64,000 nucleotides of DNA from NCBI GenBank assembly GCA_011503125.2, contig WWBZ02000051.1, positions 1,922,001-1,986,000 on the forward strand. Direction: 5' to 3'. The notes under the pieces were generated by a model that was not told where the DNA came from, ran no database searches, and saw nothing but the letters and a program-made list of their open reading frames with translations. Positions 9,676 to 20,964 of this stretch are shown in pieces. Within the stretch, counting starts at the first letter, position 1, and each line of letters opens with the position of its first letter. This stretch comes from Botryosphaeria dothidea (lineage: Eukaryota > Ascomycota > Dothideomycetes > Botryosphaeriales > Botryosphaeriaceae). The position numbers and the translations under genes were made by a program.

Positions 9676-12483
9676 ATGCCTACAGCGGCCACCACGCTTA
9701 CCCTTTTTGCAGCACTTTGTGTGGCCCTGACCCTCTACTGTATGGTGTCTGGTCTCACTTCCCTCATTGTCCGCTTGCGCTTGCGTCCGCTTTCCCGCCC
9801 TTCCGCCACCCCACACACGCCGCGCTCCGCATCCCGTTACCCTACCAGCTCACCGGCCTACCATTCCACTCTGACGCGGTCGCCCTCCACCGCAGCCATG
9901 TTCAAGAAGGCTGTCGATAGCCACAACGCGTCGAGCAAGCCTGCGAAACCCACGCTTTCCCAGCAGTTATTCCCAGGCACGGCGCCCTCACAACACACTA
10001 CAAAGCTCTCCCAGACCACAACAAACCCGCCAACAACCAGGCCACTCGCAACGACAACAGGCAATAGCGTCAAGACCGGTATATCTGGACAAACGAATGG
10101 GAGCTCGCGTACGGTACACAGTGGTGCGACGGGTGGGTTGAAGCGGACGTCGAGTGGCTTGATGAAGGCATTGGATTCGCGGCAGGCGTTTGGGGAGGAA
10201 GGCATGCCTAAGACTGGTTCGCAAAAAAATCCATACGTCATCAGCGATTTGTCGCCGGCGAAGAAGACAACCAAGCCTGCCGTCAACACTATGCCCGTGT
10301 ACTTTGACGAGGACGACTTCGATGACGACATTGACCTCGACATCGAGGATCCCTCAACGAAGAGCACCGTCGCATACCCCAAGCTCCCAACGAAGAATTC
10401 TGCGCCGGCACAACCCGAATCATTACCGAAGCCTCCGCCGTTGCCCAGTGTGAAGGACTTGCAATCGCGGATGCAGAAGGAGGAAACAAATCGCTTTGGA
10501 CGGGCAGACTCTGGCTATTCTTCGCAAAGGAATACGGCGCAACCAGCGCCCGAGAAAGACCTGCCGGCGCCCACTCAACAGATTCCATGGTCTTCCTCGC
10601 CTCCGGAACATGTTCAGGCACAACCACAAGCCACGGCGCTCAAACGGTTCATGTACTCGGCAGTTGATGATCAGGAGGACAGACCAAAGCCTCCGAAGCG
10701 ACGAACGCTACCCTGGATCGAGCAGGAAAAGAAGCAGGCGGAGTCGGCACTCAAGAGAGATGTTTCTACGCCTGTGACCAAGGACAACAAATTTCCGTGG
10801 AACACCTCGTCGAGCACAATCAAGCAAATGCAGAAGAGCCATCGTGAAGTAAACAAGAAGTTGACGAAAACTTCTAGTACTGGTGCGAGTGGTCTGATCG
10901 CTGATTCTATGCGCACAAAAAAGAGCAGACTTTCGCGCGTGTTCCTCAGTGAAGAGCAGCAGCATGTTCTGAACCTGGTCGTTAACGAGGGTAAAAGTGT
11001 CTTCTTCACTGGTTCTGCAGGTACAGGTAAATCCGTCCTTCTCAGAGAGATCATTGCAGCCCTCAAGAAAAAGTACATACGGGAATCGGAACGCGTTGCT
11101 GTTACCGCGTCTACTGGTCTTGCTGCCTGTAATATCGGTGGCGTGACGCTTCATAGCTTCTCAGGAATCGGCCTCGGTAATCAGCCGACTGAGGAGCTCG
11201 TCAAAAGGATTAAACGCAACCAGAAGAACAAGCATCGGTGGATGAGAGTCAAGGTCTTGGTCATTGATGAAGTCTCCATGATTGATGGCGATCTTTTCGA
11301 CAAATTGGAGTCTATTGCGCGGAGCCTTCGAAACAATGGTCGTCCGTTTGGAGGAATTCAACTCATCATCACTGGTGACTTCTTCCAGCTCCCACCTGTC
11401 CCAGAGAAGAACAAGATCGCAAAGTTTGCTTTTGACGCAAATACGTGGAACACGGTCATTGAGCACACAATCGGATTGACGCACATCTTCCGTCAGAAAG
11501 ATCCAGTATTCGCCGGCATGCTGAACGAGATGAGGGAAGGCCGTCTTTCGCCGAGTTCCATCGAGGCGTTTAGAAAACTCAACAGACCGCTGGATGCAGA
11601 TAGCGGCCTTGAAGCGACTGAGCTTTTCCCACTGCGCCAACAGGTAGAAGAGGCAAATCGCAGACGCATGGTTATCCTCCACGGTGACGTCCGTACATAC
11701 GAAGCTAAAGACGGAGGAACCATGACGGACAAGGCTCAGCGTGACAGACTACTTCAAAACTGCATGGCGCCGGAGGCTATCCAGCTAAAGAAGGGCGCTC
11801 AAGTCATGCTGATCAAGAACATGGACGAGACGCTCGTCAACGGATCCCTTGGCCGTGTCATCGGCTTCATGAACGAGGCCATGTTCGACAGCTACCAGCA
11901 CAACGAAGAGCAATACCTCGGCACTGCCGCAGTCGACACAGATGACCCAGAACAGCGCATGCTGCTGGAGCAGAAACGCCGTGCTAAAATAACAGACTTG
12001 CTCAACGCAGGCTCCCAGCTCTACCCCGTTGTCCGCTTCACACTACCAGACGGCACCATGCGCGACCTCCTCTGTCAGCGTGAATCGTGGAAGAACGAGC
12101 TCCCTAACGGCGAGGTCGTGGCTAGCAGATCACAGGTTCCGCTCATTTTGGCGTGGGCGCTGAGCATCCACAAGGCTCAGGGACAGACGCTGGAACGAGT
12201 GAAGGTTGATTTGGGTAAGGTCTTCGAGAAGGGCCAGGCGTACGTGGCGCTATCGCGTGCGACGAGCATGGCGGGGCTGCAAGTGCTGAATTTCGACCCG
12301 AGGAAAGTGGTTGCGCATGACAAGGTCAGGGCTTTTTACGAGAGCTTGAGTAAGGTGCAGCTTGATGGCGCAGTGGGTAAGAAAGGCAAGAAGAGAGGTA
12401 TGACGGCGGAGGAGTATGAGAAGTGCGTTGTCGAGGATGGATGGGCGGATGATGGGGGCGAGTTTGCGGATGGAGGGATGTGA
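9676..12483 (+). CDS. pif1: Pif1-family 5'-3' DNA helicase
   Basis: One uninterrupted frame encodes a Pif1 helicase, which acts at telomeres, G-quadruplexes, replication forks and in mitochondrial DNA maintenance. The first about 420 residues are disordered and rich in Ser, Thr and Pro. The helicase core starts near EEQQHVLNLVVNEGKSVFF; Walker A GSAGTGKS begins at 11011, Walker B VLVIDEVSMIDG near 11250, the motif LIITGDFFQLPPV near 11365, and the late motifs IHKAQGQTLERVKVDL and YVALSRATSMAGLQVL near the end. Three starts are possible: 9520 (longest), 9676, and 9898 (CAGCCATG context, protein starting MFKKAV). The stretch between 9676 and 9898 encodes a hydrophobic segment followed by an Arg-rich, acid-poor run, which looks like a mitochondrial presequence. 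That fits the dual targeting known for yeast Pif1. Confidence 0.92.
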   Translation: MPTAATTLTLFAALCVALTLYCMVSGLTSLIVRLRLRPLSRPSATPHTPRSASRYPTSSPAYHSTLTRSPSTAAMFKKAVDSHNASSKPAKPTLSQQLFPGTAPSQHTTKLSQTTTNPPTTRPLATTTGNSVKTGISGQTNGSSRTVHSGATGGLKRTSSGLMKALDSRQAFGEEGMPKTGSQKNPYVISDLSPAKKTTKPAVNTMPVYFDEDDFDDDIDLDIEDPSTKSTVAYPKLPTKNSAPAQPESLPKPPPLPSVKDLQSRMQKEETNRFGRADSGYSSQRNTAQPAPEKDLPAPTQQIPWSSSPPEHVQAQPQATALKRFMYSAVDDQEDRPKPPKRRTLPWIEQEKKQAESALKRDVSTPVTKDNKFPWNTSSSTIKQMQKSHREVNKKLTKTSSTGASGLIADSMRTKKSRLSRVFLSEEQQHVLNLVVNEGKSVFFTGSAGTGKSVLLREIIAALKKKYIRESERVAVTASTGLAACNIGGVTLHSFSGIGLGNQPTEELVKRIKRNQKNKHRWMRVKVLVIDEVSMIDGDLFDKLESIARSLRNNGRPFGGIQLIITGDFFQLPPVPEKNKIAKFAFDANTWNTVIEHTIGLTHIFRQKDPVFAGMLNEMREGRLSPSSIEAFRKLNRPLDADSGLEATELFPLRQQVEEANRRRMVILHGDVRTYEAKDGGTMTDKAQRDRLLQNCMAPEAIQLKKGAQVMLIKNMDETLVNGSLGRVIGFMNEAMFDSYQHNEEQYLGTAAVDTDDPEQRMLLEQKRRAKITDLLNAGSQLYPVVRFTLPDGTMRDLLCQRESWKNELPNGEVVASRSQVPLILAWALSIHKAQGQTLERVKVDLGKVFEKGQAYVALSRATSMAGLQVLNFDPRKVVAHDKVRAFYESLSKVQLDGAVGKKGKKRGMTAEEYEKCVVEDGWADDGGEFADGGM

Positions 12484-13623
12484 ATGGGTGAGTGTAGACC
12501 CGTAGATATTTCTCATGGAAGGGCCACATTGCTAGGTGTTTTTCCAATCCGGGGGCGGTTTGGTTTGGCGTAGGTGCAGAGCGTGGATATCAAGATATCT
12601 GCAGTTAAATGGTTTGTTACTCGGAATATACAGATGTGCGCAAATAGGAGTGGTCCTGTTGTTTGCTTTAGTCGAGATGTTGTTCGAAGGCCGAGGCCGT
12701 GTCGCTCTTGAGTCGGCGGCAAAGACTTGGCCTTGTTGGCGTTTGCGCGAGTCTTGAACACCCCACATGAGCTCTTGATATTGCTCGTCTGTATTTTTTC
12801 TTTTCTAAGCAAAATATCCTTAGAAGATCACCGTTCTCTTCTTAGTCTATCTTCATTTAGACTTGTCAATCTTGTAATAAGTATGGCCATTTTGCTGAAT
12901 TTCGCACCGGCACTATGTCATTTATGACTGCCGTGTCCTCTGCTCCCGCCAACAACACCCCGCCATCGTTGCTCATGCTCCAGGTGTAGCCAATGGCCTG
13001 GTTTTGGACTGGAATTGGCCGGAGAGCTCGAGGACTTATTATTGATCCTCCAACCGCTCGCTTGCTATTGTGCTTCTCAATCCATCCAGTAATCGTGGAG
13101 TTGCCAAGTGTTACATTGACTACTTGAATGTTTGCTTTTGGCTGATCTTTGAGCAGGGAAGAAGGAGAGCCGGCAGTATTGAGAGGGGAGAAGCTGGGAA
13201 TGCAGTCTCATTGGATCGGAATGTTGGCCAATAGTGATTGCTGCATTATACACGTAAGCCGTAGGACATATTTGCGTTAGCAGTGATTGCAGCAAACTTC
13301 ATTTGGAGATTTTCTCGGGCACTCAGACTTGTTTGTTCGGTCCTGATGGAATTTGCGCTTGATCGGTCGTTATCGATGAATGAATGACTTGATTGCTTGG
13401 TTGCTAAGGCGCTCGTGGTGTTGCTCCCCAAGACGTCTCAGAACGAATGACTAAGCTAATATACTATCCAATAACAGATAACGGAGGTGATTGAGCTCAT
13501 TTTCCATCAGGTCCCGTTAACCCCCCACGGTAGAACCATAAAATTCGCCTGTTCCTCCGGATTCCAAATCAATACTCTCATTCGCTCCTCTGAATCCTCT
13601 TAGTTATCGATCCTCTGATCAAA
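12484..13623. other. Intergenic stretch, nothing recognised
   Basis: No frame here resembles a known family. The last about 100 bases before 13624 carry an AT-rich ACCATAAAATTC box and a pyrimidine-rich leader, which suggests a promoter for the small downstream frame. Confidence 0.35.
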
Positions 13624-13851
13624 ATGCCCAAACAACTTAATATCGTTGCTCTACTTTGCTTCATCTTCCTTGCTTTCGGAAATTCGAACGTCCCGGGAGT
13701 CCTTAAAGCCTCGACTACCTCCGACATTCCGCAAAACAACAACATTGCAGCACCTACAATGGTTTTCAGCATCTCGGCTAAGCCCTCAGCCAGCCTTGTA
13801 GGTCGTATGGCGGAGCGAGAACCCTCATTCTTGGCAAAGATGATATTTTGA
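13624..13851 (+). CDS. Putative small secreted protein, 75 aa
   Basis: The frame starts with a typical signal peptide: MPKQLN, then a hydrophobic core IVALLCFIFLAF, with a possible cut after GNS. The mature part would be about 55 residues, without cysteines and without a recognised domain. A TATA-like element and CT-rich leader lie upstream, and the ATG follows TCAAA, a good fungal context. I do not recognise it. It could be a chance frame; the signal peptide and promoter-like leader are the only support. Confidence 0.35.
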   Translation: MPKQLNIVALLCFIFLAFGNSNVPGVLKASTTSDIPQNNNIAAPTMVFSISAKPSASLVGRMAEREPSFLAKMIF

Positions 13852-14233
13852 TCACTTTTCGTTTGTGGGGATGGATCCGGGAGAGCTCTGGTTGAAGCTG
13901 CTTTGCAGTGTACATTTGCGTTCATTACAATAGTCGCACATTCATCTGAATCAACACAAGTGATACGCTTATGCGTAGTCAATGTACTTACACAACGGTT
14001 GGGCGTATGATCTACTCTTCTACGGGGTATTCTGCTGTGTATGAGAATGTTGGCGAAGGCGGCCGACGACAAAGAACAAACTGAGTCGAAGTTCGCAGAC
14101 AATGATGGCAACTCCGACTGAGACATCTCCCGTATTCTGAAACAATGTCGTTGCAGCATTTACCAGCACACCTTTAGATTCTGAGTTCCAATGTCATTTC
14201 ATTTTCCCATCTCACATCTCACCACGAACAAAC

Positions 14234-14596
14234 ATGAAGGTCCTCAAGATCACCGTCATTTTGGCCATCCTTTTCTCCCTCGCCGCTTTCATTGTGGCGT
14301 GGGTCATCGGTGCAAAGAGCGACACCAAAAGCTCTAGCGGCAATACTGGCCCGCCCGCGTTTGCGGTTGGCAAAGCACCGCTCTACAGTCACACAGCTTC
14401 TAATGTTGGGTTCACCGAGTCCTTCACAGACACGCCGAACGTCACGACCGTCACCATCGTGGTACCGCCACCGACGACCTTCCTCACTGTTTCGAGCGAG
14501 GCGCCCAGACTGAATCACACGGCCACTTCGGGAGTTCTGATTAATGCTACGGCACTCCCGCCACTGAGGCCGATCCAGTCGGCAACAGACGAATAA
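14234..14596 (+). CDS. Small single-pass membrane or secreted Ser/Thr-rich protein, 120 aa
   Basis: The protein starts MKVLKITVILAILFSLAAF and continues hydrophobic to about residue 26, a signal anchor or signal peptide. The rest is rich in Ser, Thr and Pro with several Asn-x-Ser/Thr sites (NVT, NHT, NAT), so it is likely glycosylated and outside the cell or in the secretory pathway. It has no cysteines in the exposed part. The ATG follows ACAAAC. It has the same orientation and type as the small frame at 13624. No family recognised. Confidence 0.5.
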   Translation: MKVLKITVILAILFSLAAFIVAWVIGAKSDTKSSSGNTGPPAFAVGKAPLYSHTASNVGFTESFTDTPNVTTVTIVVPPPTTFLTVSSEAPRLNHTATSGVLINATALPPLRPIQSATDE

Positions 14597-15238
14597 AGAA
14601 AAGGGCTTTGATGGATGATGCGTTAAGACTTTTGCTTGTGAACTGTATGTTTTTCTGCAGTTTCTCTTTATCGGTGATTAAGTCTGCTTTGGTCACAGCA
14701 ATGTAGTAAAGGCGAGTTCTGCCAGGAAACTGTGGAAGAAAGAAATAGTTTATGGTAGCCTTTGGGCTATCGTTGCAAGAAAAATGTATCCATCCCGTAA
14801 GAACTTTCAGAAAAAATTGTCTTTCATCTACGAAGAGAGTAAGCCTGCTTGACAAGTGTAATAGTTCGTGTGTGATACAAAAGAGTGTGTTGGTAGACAC
14901 TTTGCGCCCCGAACTCTGGATAAACCACGAGTATGATAGTTAGAGCAGTTGGAGTTACCTATTTACCTGCTCACATTATTGCGTACTGCACGGGCTGTTG
15001 GCTTATGTCAACAAAAATAGCGTCATTGTTTGTACTCAGCCGGGGTGCCTCTTTGTTCTACTATCTGAAATAAATTCTCGTCGTGAGACAGGTCCTATGT
15101 ATAAAGAGGCCTGCCAGCTCTCGAGGAAAGAAGAGAGCCACAGAAACCTTTTTCTTCAACCAGACATGCGTTATTGTTGTCGTCCTTCCATAGACGCTCA
15201 TTTCTCTGTGCTCTCAAATGATATGGGGCGGCGCAATG
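14597..15238. other. Intergenic stretch upstream of the effector-like gene
   Basis: AT-rich, without a convincing coding frame. It probably holds the 3' UTR of the preceding gene and the promoter of the cysteine-rich secreted protein. No repeat ends were seen. Confidence 0.35.
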
Positions 15239-15778
15239 ATTTCGAAAATATTCTTGACGATACTCCCTCTCACTTGGGGCTCCGCCATCTATCCAACAGC
15301 GAGACCAATTCCAGGGTTTTGCGGAAGCTCGGTCTGGCCCTCGCAAATTGATACCAGCGGCGACGACCCAGACGGCCCACACTTTCGGCTCTTTTACACA
15401 CACGACTGCAACTTCTTATTTGATCCAGACTCAAAGAAGAGGTTACAAGACGAAAATTTTGGAGGGAAGACTGGCTTGTGTTACAATATCGCAGGAGAAT
15501 GCCGCAGTGCCCCTGCCTTTTGCTACATATCTTTCAAAAGCGGATGCACGGTCTGGAGGTGAGCGTAGATTTGTTGGCTCTTACTTTTGAAGCCTCGCTA
15601 ATATTACTTTTCTGTACTCAGACAACCAGGTTGTGGGGCAATGGGTGGCTCCTCCAAAGTTCTAGGTGCTACAGGGGAATCTGCAGTTCCGTTCCTACCG
15701 GGTCAAGCGACACGTGAATCGACGGACGGTGCAGCTGTCCGTGAGCCAATCAATGTACAGAGTTACAGATGTGATTGA
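15239..15778 (+). CDS. Small secreted cysteine-rich protein (effector candidate)
   Basis: Two exons, 15239-15558 and 15622-15778, join across a GTGAGC...CTCAG intron to give 158 aa. The protein starts with a signal peptide (MISKIFLTILPLTWGSA). The mature chain carries eight cysteines: FCG, DCN, LCY, ECR, FCY, GCT in exon 1 and GCG, RCD in exon 2. The even number suggests disulphides. The last cysteine is the penultimate residue, so the second exon supplies two of the eight and supports the splice. An in-frame ATG at 15218 is an alternative start, but it puts MIWGGA ahead of the signal peptide. No known domain; secreted, small and cysteine-rich is the usual description of a fungal effector or antimicrobial protein. 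Confidence 0.65.
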
Positions 15779-15943
15779 TAGCAGCTATAGAAAACCATGG
15801 GCTGGTCACTTGAAGAAATTGGAAACGCATCCGTGTTGACGGTTGTCGGAGAGAAGCCGATCCACCGAAACCGAGGATCATGATCATTGGGGGCGCAATA
15901 GTTTCAGTAGTTCCTATCCATATCGGCAATTTGAAAGTGCTTA

Positions 15944-17519
15944 TTATGATACTTGCGTATTAATAGTGCCAACCAACCTGTATGTATCTCCATCTCGCAC
16001 GTATTCCCACTCTCTTAAATCCACATTGCCTCCGTCCTCTACCACGGCATACACTCTTTCCGCCTGCGTCGCCGCAATGGATGAGTATCTTGCAACTCCA
16101 TTGAATGGGTTCCCTTCGGCGCTGGCGTCAGTAGTCTCCCAGAGAGTGTTTGATTTATATTTGTTCAGGCGCGTGATTGATATGCCTCCAGTATCACTCT
16201 CCGGCATCGTATATAAAAGCTGCATGCCGTTGACTGAGGCAATGGTGTCATTGTAGCCCCAGCTGAAGCCCGTGATATGGGCGGAGGAAGCAAGGTGAGG
16301 TTCGCCTTGGCCGTCGAAAACGCCTGCAGAGAAAATCAGTTCCTGTGTCATCCCGAGCAAGATGTTGCCTTGCGCAACGGATGCTTACGTAAGAAATCAA
16401 GTTTACTGTTGTTATAATGGTACTCATATAGTAGCTCCGAATTCACGTAGAAAAGTGACATATATGGTGGCGTCGCCCCATTCGTTACATTGTACTCATA
16501 GATGTAGTGCGGAATCAGTGTAAGGCTGGAGTTCTCGGGTGGTTTATCCATGATGATAGGGTTTGTGGTAACCGTATTATCGACTTTGGTCTTGGCTCCG
16601 GAGGAGTCGACGACTTGAAAATATCCATCTCTATCTTGGAACCAAGCATCAGTGTAGTCTGGGTAAGAGGAATGACCGCAGCTGTAAGAGGCGAGTTGCG
16701 ATGCTGCGGGGACATTGAAGTCACTATCGAAAGAGCCGAGAGTCCATGCGGCCTCATCAGGATTTGGGGTCTGGAGTTGGCGGAGGCGGGAGGAGGAATC
16801 AAGGAAGTAAAGTGTGAGGTTCGGTGCCTGTTTTGCTTTGAATCAGCCACATACATATATCGTCATGGTTCGTTCAAACTTACGTTTGAAGAGCATGCGT
16901 AAAAGCTCGCCGATATTGGTGTAGGCGTTTTGAACAACTCTGCGCGAGAGAGATCGCTGTCCTTGGCATTCACTGGTGAAACCACCCAGGCTCTCCCAGA
17001 TGAATTCCATGCCGATTGGTAGATGCCGTCCCCCATTGTCTGAAAGAAGACACGGTGGTGGATGATGTCATTTTCAGTGTAGTTGACTGCTGCAAGATAG
17101 GTATTGGGCAGAAAAGTCGTCTTTGAAGGCGAGGAGCTGGAGTCGGAGCTGGAGTCGGATCTGGAGCTGGAGCTTGGTGATGAATCTTTCTGTCCCAACG
17201 TTCCTCCAATAGCACCACCGGCCGCAGCCCCAACCACAACAACAACGAAGATGATAAACAGAATCCAGAACTCCTTTTTGCGAAGACCGCAGATTGTCAG
17301 GTTGTTGTCCTTCCCGCGTGATGGAAATTGGTTCCCAAGCTCTGGGTGTGTTGCTTCCGGATAGTCTTCAGGATTTGCGCCGACTTGTGGTAATACATGT
17401 GGGCTCTCCTCAGCTGATGTGCTATGTCTCGCAGCATTTTGAGATTTCAGGAGCTCTTCCTGATGGTTCGCTTGCTCGTTGACTTCCAACGTGCTATATG
17501 GTGTTTGTCTCGATTCCAT
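15944..17519 (-). CDS. Membrane-anchored fucose-specific-lectin-like protein
   Basis: Three exons (17519-16884, 16827-16389, 16323-15944) give 484 aa. Residues 1-75 are an acidic, hydrophilic cytosolic tail. A membrane span follows (FWILFIIFVVVVVGAAAGG, about 83-103), then a Ser-rich stalk, then a beta-rich domain in which short units resembling LAAVNYTENDIIHHRVFFQ and LTLYFLDSSSRLRQL recur. This is the layout of fungal proteins with a lectin-like beta-propeller outside the membrane, related to AAL/FleA-type fucose lectins. Several Asn-x-Thr/Ser sites lie in the outer part. The propeller assignment rests on blade rhythm, not on sugar-binding residues, so carbohydrate binding is inferred. Confidence 0.72.
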
Positions 17520-18893
17520 GACAAGAGAAGCTACAGCAAGCTTCTCACTCGTTGGATTGAGTGGTAGCTGAAGGCAGAAAGATCAAACAAGGCTACGTGT
17601 GGAGGTATGGAGCCCTCTTTTTATGGCATATGGCTGGATTGCGGCCCCACTATATGACCCAGGGCGCTTACCTGGGTAACACAACATCTCGACAATGTCG
17701 CATTCGCGGAACAGGCCCAATAGATGTTGAAGGCATGCCATCGTGGATATTTTTCCGGGGATTAGACTCTTCGACTCTGCTCACAAATTTCGGACGCGAG
17801 TCATTTGCGATGCTTTTGAAAAAATTAAAGTGCAAGAAAGCTGTGGAATTCAGCGATGCGGTAGTTCTGTTGCGCAAGATCCATCGTGGCAATGCGGCGC
17901 ATTGGGGTCAGCTCTAAGTGTCAGACTCTTTGAATTCTCAGTTACACAAAATGCCGACTTAGCCGTGCACAGCCTTGGTGGGCCTGAGCTGATGGAGATC
18001 TTCTTGTACGCTGACCTTCTTTTAAGGAAAACAGACTCTTGGGGCTATGCAAATAACATTGACTTACTGCTTTTGCGGGAAGGATTCTCATACTTTACAG
18101 AGAGGCGCTGCAGCCGACGGTCGATAATCCAATTGTTCATCACTTTCCATACATATCAAACCTCATAAGAACACCCATAGCCTTTGCATCCACTGCTAAA
18201 CAAACTAGGAACAACAGAATACACCACACACCAGCTGCCGCGGACTTGGTTGCTACCGCCTCATAGCGTGTTATGTGATGGAAATTAGTGTCTCGCTTCG
18301 TGCGATGATGTAAAGGCCCCGACGGACCGAGCATAGGGGTGTCTCGGGACTTAACTGTAACCCGACGCCGAGCGGTGAACAGCACATCCGCTCCCCGACT
18401 ACTTCCCTAGTAAAAACGGATGTGGCTCCTGTTTACGACATTTTAGTTTTTATGCTTACTGTTCTGCCGAAATCCATATACCGGTGAGGCTGATCGAGTC
18501 GTTAAATGTGTAGGTATGTATTTTGCTTTGTTAGTCAGTCAAAAAGCTTGCCGAATGTTAAAGTATACTACAAAGCTCCAGCCTACGACTGCATGCGTGG
18601 CCTTAATTTTTTTTTGGAAATACCTTTCCTTTAAAGGCCTAGTTTTTTAGGCTTATTAGAGACATTATTGCAAAGTATTTGATGAGATGTACTTCTGGGA
18701 TCGCTATGACACTCGGTTCTAAAGGAAGCAACCGAACACCGAGAAAGGCTCGGACAAGCGGTCTTACAGGGGTATGATCATTACCGAAGCGGCACGGAGA
18801 ACCTCCCGCGTTGCGAGCTGAATTGGGTATATATGATAATGAGCTTCTCCGACCTAACGGAGGCGCAACCGCACTATCTTACACTTTCTGAGC
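17520..18893. other. 1.4 kb spacer, no recognised gene
   Basis: The left end is the promoter of the lectin-like gene. The rest has only short overlapping frames. The right end carries a TATATATGAT motif about 60 bases ahead of the P450 start and is probably the former P450 promoter. Confidence 0.35.
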
Positions 18894-19084
18894 ATGGAGT
18901 TCATCCGGAATCTCGAGGGAGATAAGCTTATCCTTACTAGCAAAAGTCTAGTCGTTGGCTTGTTATTTCTGGTAAGCAAGAGCTTCAACAAAACCCAACG
19001 ATTTCTTCTCGGCTTATTTGGACTTTAGTTTCTTGTGCACCTGACTACAGGCTTGGTCTACAATCTTTTCCTCAGCCCGCTTCG

Positions 19085-19242
19085 TGTTGAATTGTGATTA
19101 TTCGCATTACCAGATGATGAGTGGCATGAGGAGGAGGGTAGGTGACCCTGCAGCCTCTTATATAGTAGCTATCTAGCAGATTTTCGCTGTTGATCCTTGG
19201 TACAATAAGACCCTGTTTCTCCTAACAGTTCATAGTCCAACA
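19085..19242 (-). repeat. Solo LTR, copia family A, inside the P450
   Basis: 158 bp, the reverse complement of the LTRs at 43874, 44037 and 49274; it begins TGTTG and ends CAACA. A perfect 5 bp target duplication CTTCG flanks it (19080-19084 and 19243-19247). Removing the LTR and one CTTCG rejoins the P450 codons for the proline hinge in frame, so the insertion postdates a working gene. Confidence 0.95.
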
Positions 19243-19647
19243 CTTCGTCATTACCCGGGTCCAAAGTTGAATGCGGTCTCTCAGCTGCCCTACTGGTACA
19301 ACGCTATTCTCGGACGTCAGGTCCCTTGGATCCACTCTTTGCATAAGAAGTATGGCACGGTTGTTCGCGTTGGTCCGAAGCAGCTAAGCTTCATCGACCC
19401 TTTCGCCTGGAAGGACATCTACGGGCATCGCACAGGTGGAAGACCGAGCAACCACAAAGACGACGAATGGTATACAAAGCCAGTAAACAGGGCAGACTCT
19501 ATGATCACCGAGCCTGACGATTTTGAGCATGGCCGAATCCGGAAAATATTCTCCAACGCCTTCTCGCACAAAGCTTTGGTCGAACAAGAGCCCCTGATCC
19601 GCAGGTACACCGACATGTTGGTATCCAAGCCTAGAGAAGTGTTGGAT

Positions 19648-19787
19648 TGTTGATGAACAACGATGATCCATTGATGATTAGCATGAGGAGGAAGGGCGTA
19701 GGTGGCCCACCATCCTTATATATGTAAGTGAGTGACTAAGCTATCTGGTGTTGCAAAAGCAATATGCAAAACACGTGATTTCCAACA
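19648..19787 (-). repeat. LTR of copia family B inside the P450
   Basis: 140 bp, about 97% identical (four differences by eye) to the inverted copy at 20965-21104, with TGTTG/CAACA ends. The five bases on each side (TGGAT and AGAAG) do not match, so this LTR lacks a visible target duplication. It may have come from recombination or lost a flank to a small deletion. It ends the P450 frame with a stop two codons past REVLD. Confidence 0.9.
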
Positions 19788-20964
19788 AGAAGCCATCGCC
19801 GCTTCCACCAAGACATTCGATCTGGTAAAGCTGTACAACTTCACAACCTTCGATATCATGGGTGATCTCACCTTCGGAGAACCTCTCAACCTCCTAGAGA
19901 ACAACGAGTACTCGCCCTGGGTCGACTCGGTGTTCGGCGGCTTCAAGGCCGGCGACATCTCCGGGATCACGTTTGAATACCCGCTCCTCCGCGCCATCTG
20001 GAAGCTCGTCATGCCGCGCTCCCTCGCCGCCATGCGCAAAGCGCACTTTCAGTACTCCGTCGACCGCGTCAACCGCCGCCTCTCTTCCTCATCCACCAAG
20101 CCTGACATCTGGTCGCTTGTGCTACGTGACGGCGTGCAGCTCGAACGCAGCAAGATGCACTCGAACGCATCGTTGTTCATGCTGGCCGGGACGGAGACGA
20201 CAGCAACCTTGCTGAGCGGGCTGACCTACTATTTGCTGCGCAATCCGGATAAGATGCGCATTCTGGTGAATGAAATTCGCAGTGCTTTCGAGTCGGAGTC
20301 CGACATGAATTTGTTGAACCTGCAGCGACTCCCGTATCTAAGCGCTTGCATCGAGGAAGGCCTGAGAATGTATCCGCCGGTGCCCTTTGCCGGACCGTAG
20401 AAAATTGCGCCTGGCGGGGCGCCTGTGTGCGGAAAGTGGGTTCCTGGTGGCGTAAGTGCTTTCGACTCGACAATGTCAGTGCGACGAATCTGACAATGTT
20501 ATCTACAGACAAGAGCATGTGTCCCGCAATTTGCCGCCTACCATTCCGCCGTCAATTTCATCTCGCCGGACTCTTTCTTGCCGGAATGCTGGATGGGTGG
20601 CCCTGAATTTGAATCCGACCAACGGGATATCCTGCAGCCGTTCTCGTTTGGACCGCGCAATTGTCTGGGTAAAAAGTAAGCAAAGCAAGCATGCACGCGT
20701 CTGGAGCATGTTACTGATGCACTCAACCTTAGTTTGGCATACCACGAAGTCCGGCTGATCCTTGCAAAAATGCTTTGGTCGTTTGAAATGGAGCTCTGTG
20801 AAGAGTCTGTCAACTGGACTGATCAAAAATCATGGACTCAGTGGGATAAGCCTAAATTACTGGTTCTGCTTACAATGAGGGAGGACTTGGAAAGCTGAGT
20901 TACGTAAATGTAATACCTTAGACTTAAGGGTTCGCAACGGCGGCCTCCTCTACGATACTCTTCC

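Larger units (their letters stand above)
18894..20898 (+). pseudogene. Cytochrome P450 pseudogene broken by two LTRs and a nonsense codon
   Basis: Exon 1 is 18894-18971 (membrane anchor); exon 2 starts at 19029 and reads into a proline hinge and PGPK motif. The solo LTR at 19085-19242 sits inside that hinge. A second LTR (19648-19787) cuts the chain after residues REVLD. Later hallmarks remain: I-helix LAGTETTA, ExxR as EEGLR, and heme loop FSFGPRNCLG. A TAG at 20398-20400 lies between the PPVP region and KIAPGGAPVCG. The PERF-type motif reads PECW, having lost its Arg. Two short introns near 20453 and 20677 are still recognisable. Sequence style is like isotrichodermin C-15 hydroxylase-type fungal P450s. 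The gene cannot make an intact enzyme. Confidence 0.85.

Noticed and set aside
17743..18168. 141-codon frame between the lectin-like gene and the P450
   Set aside because: No signal peptide, no motif, no promoter; likely chance.
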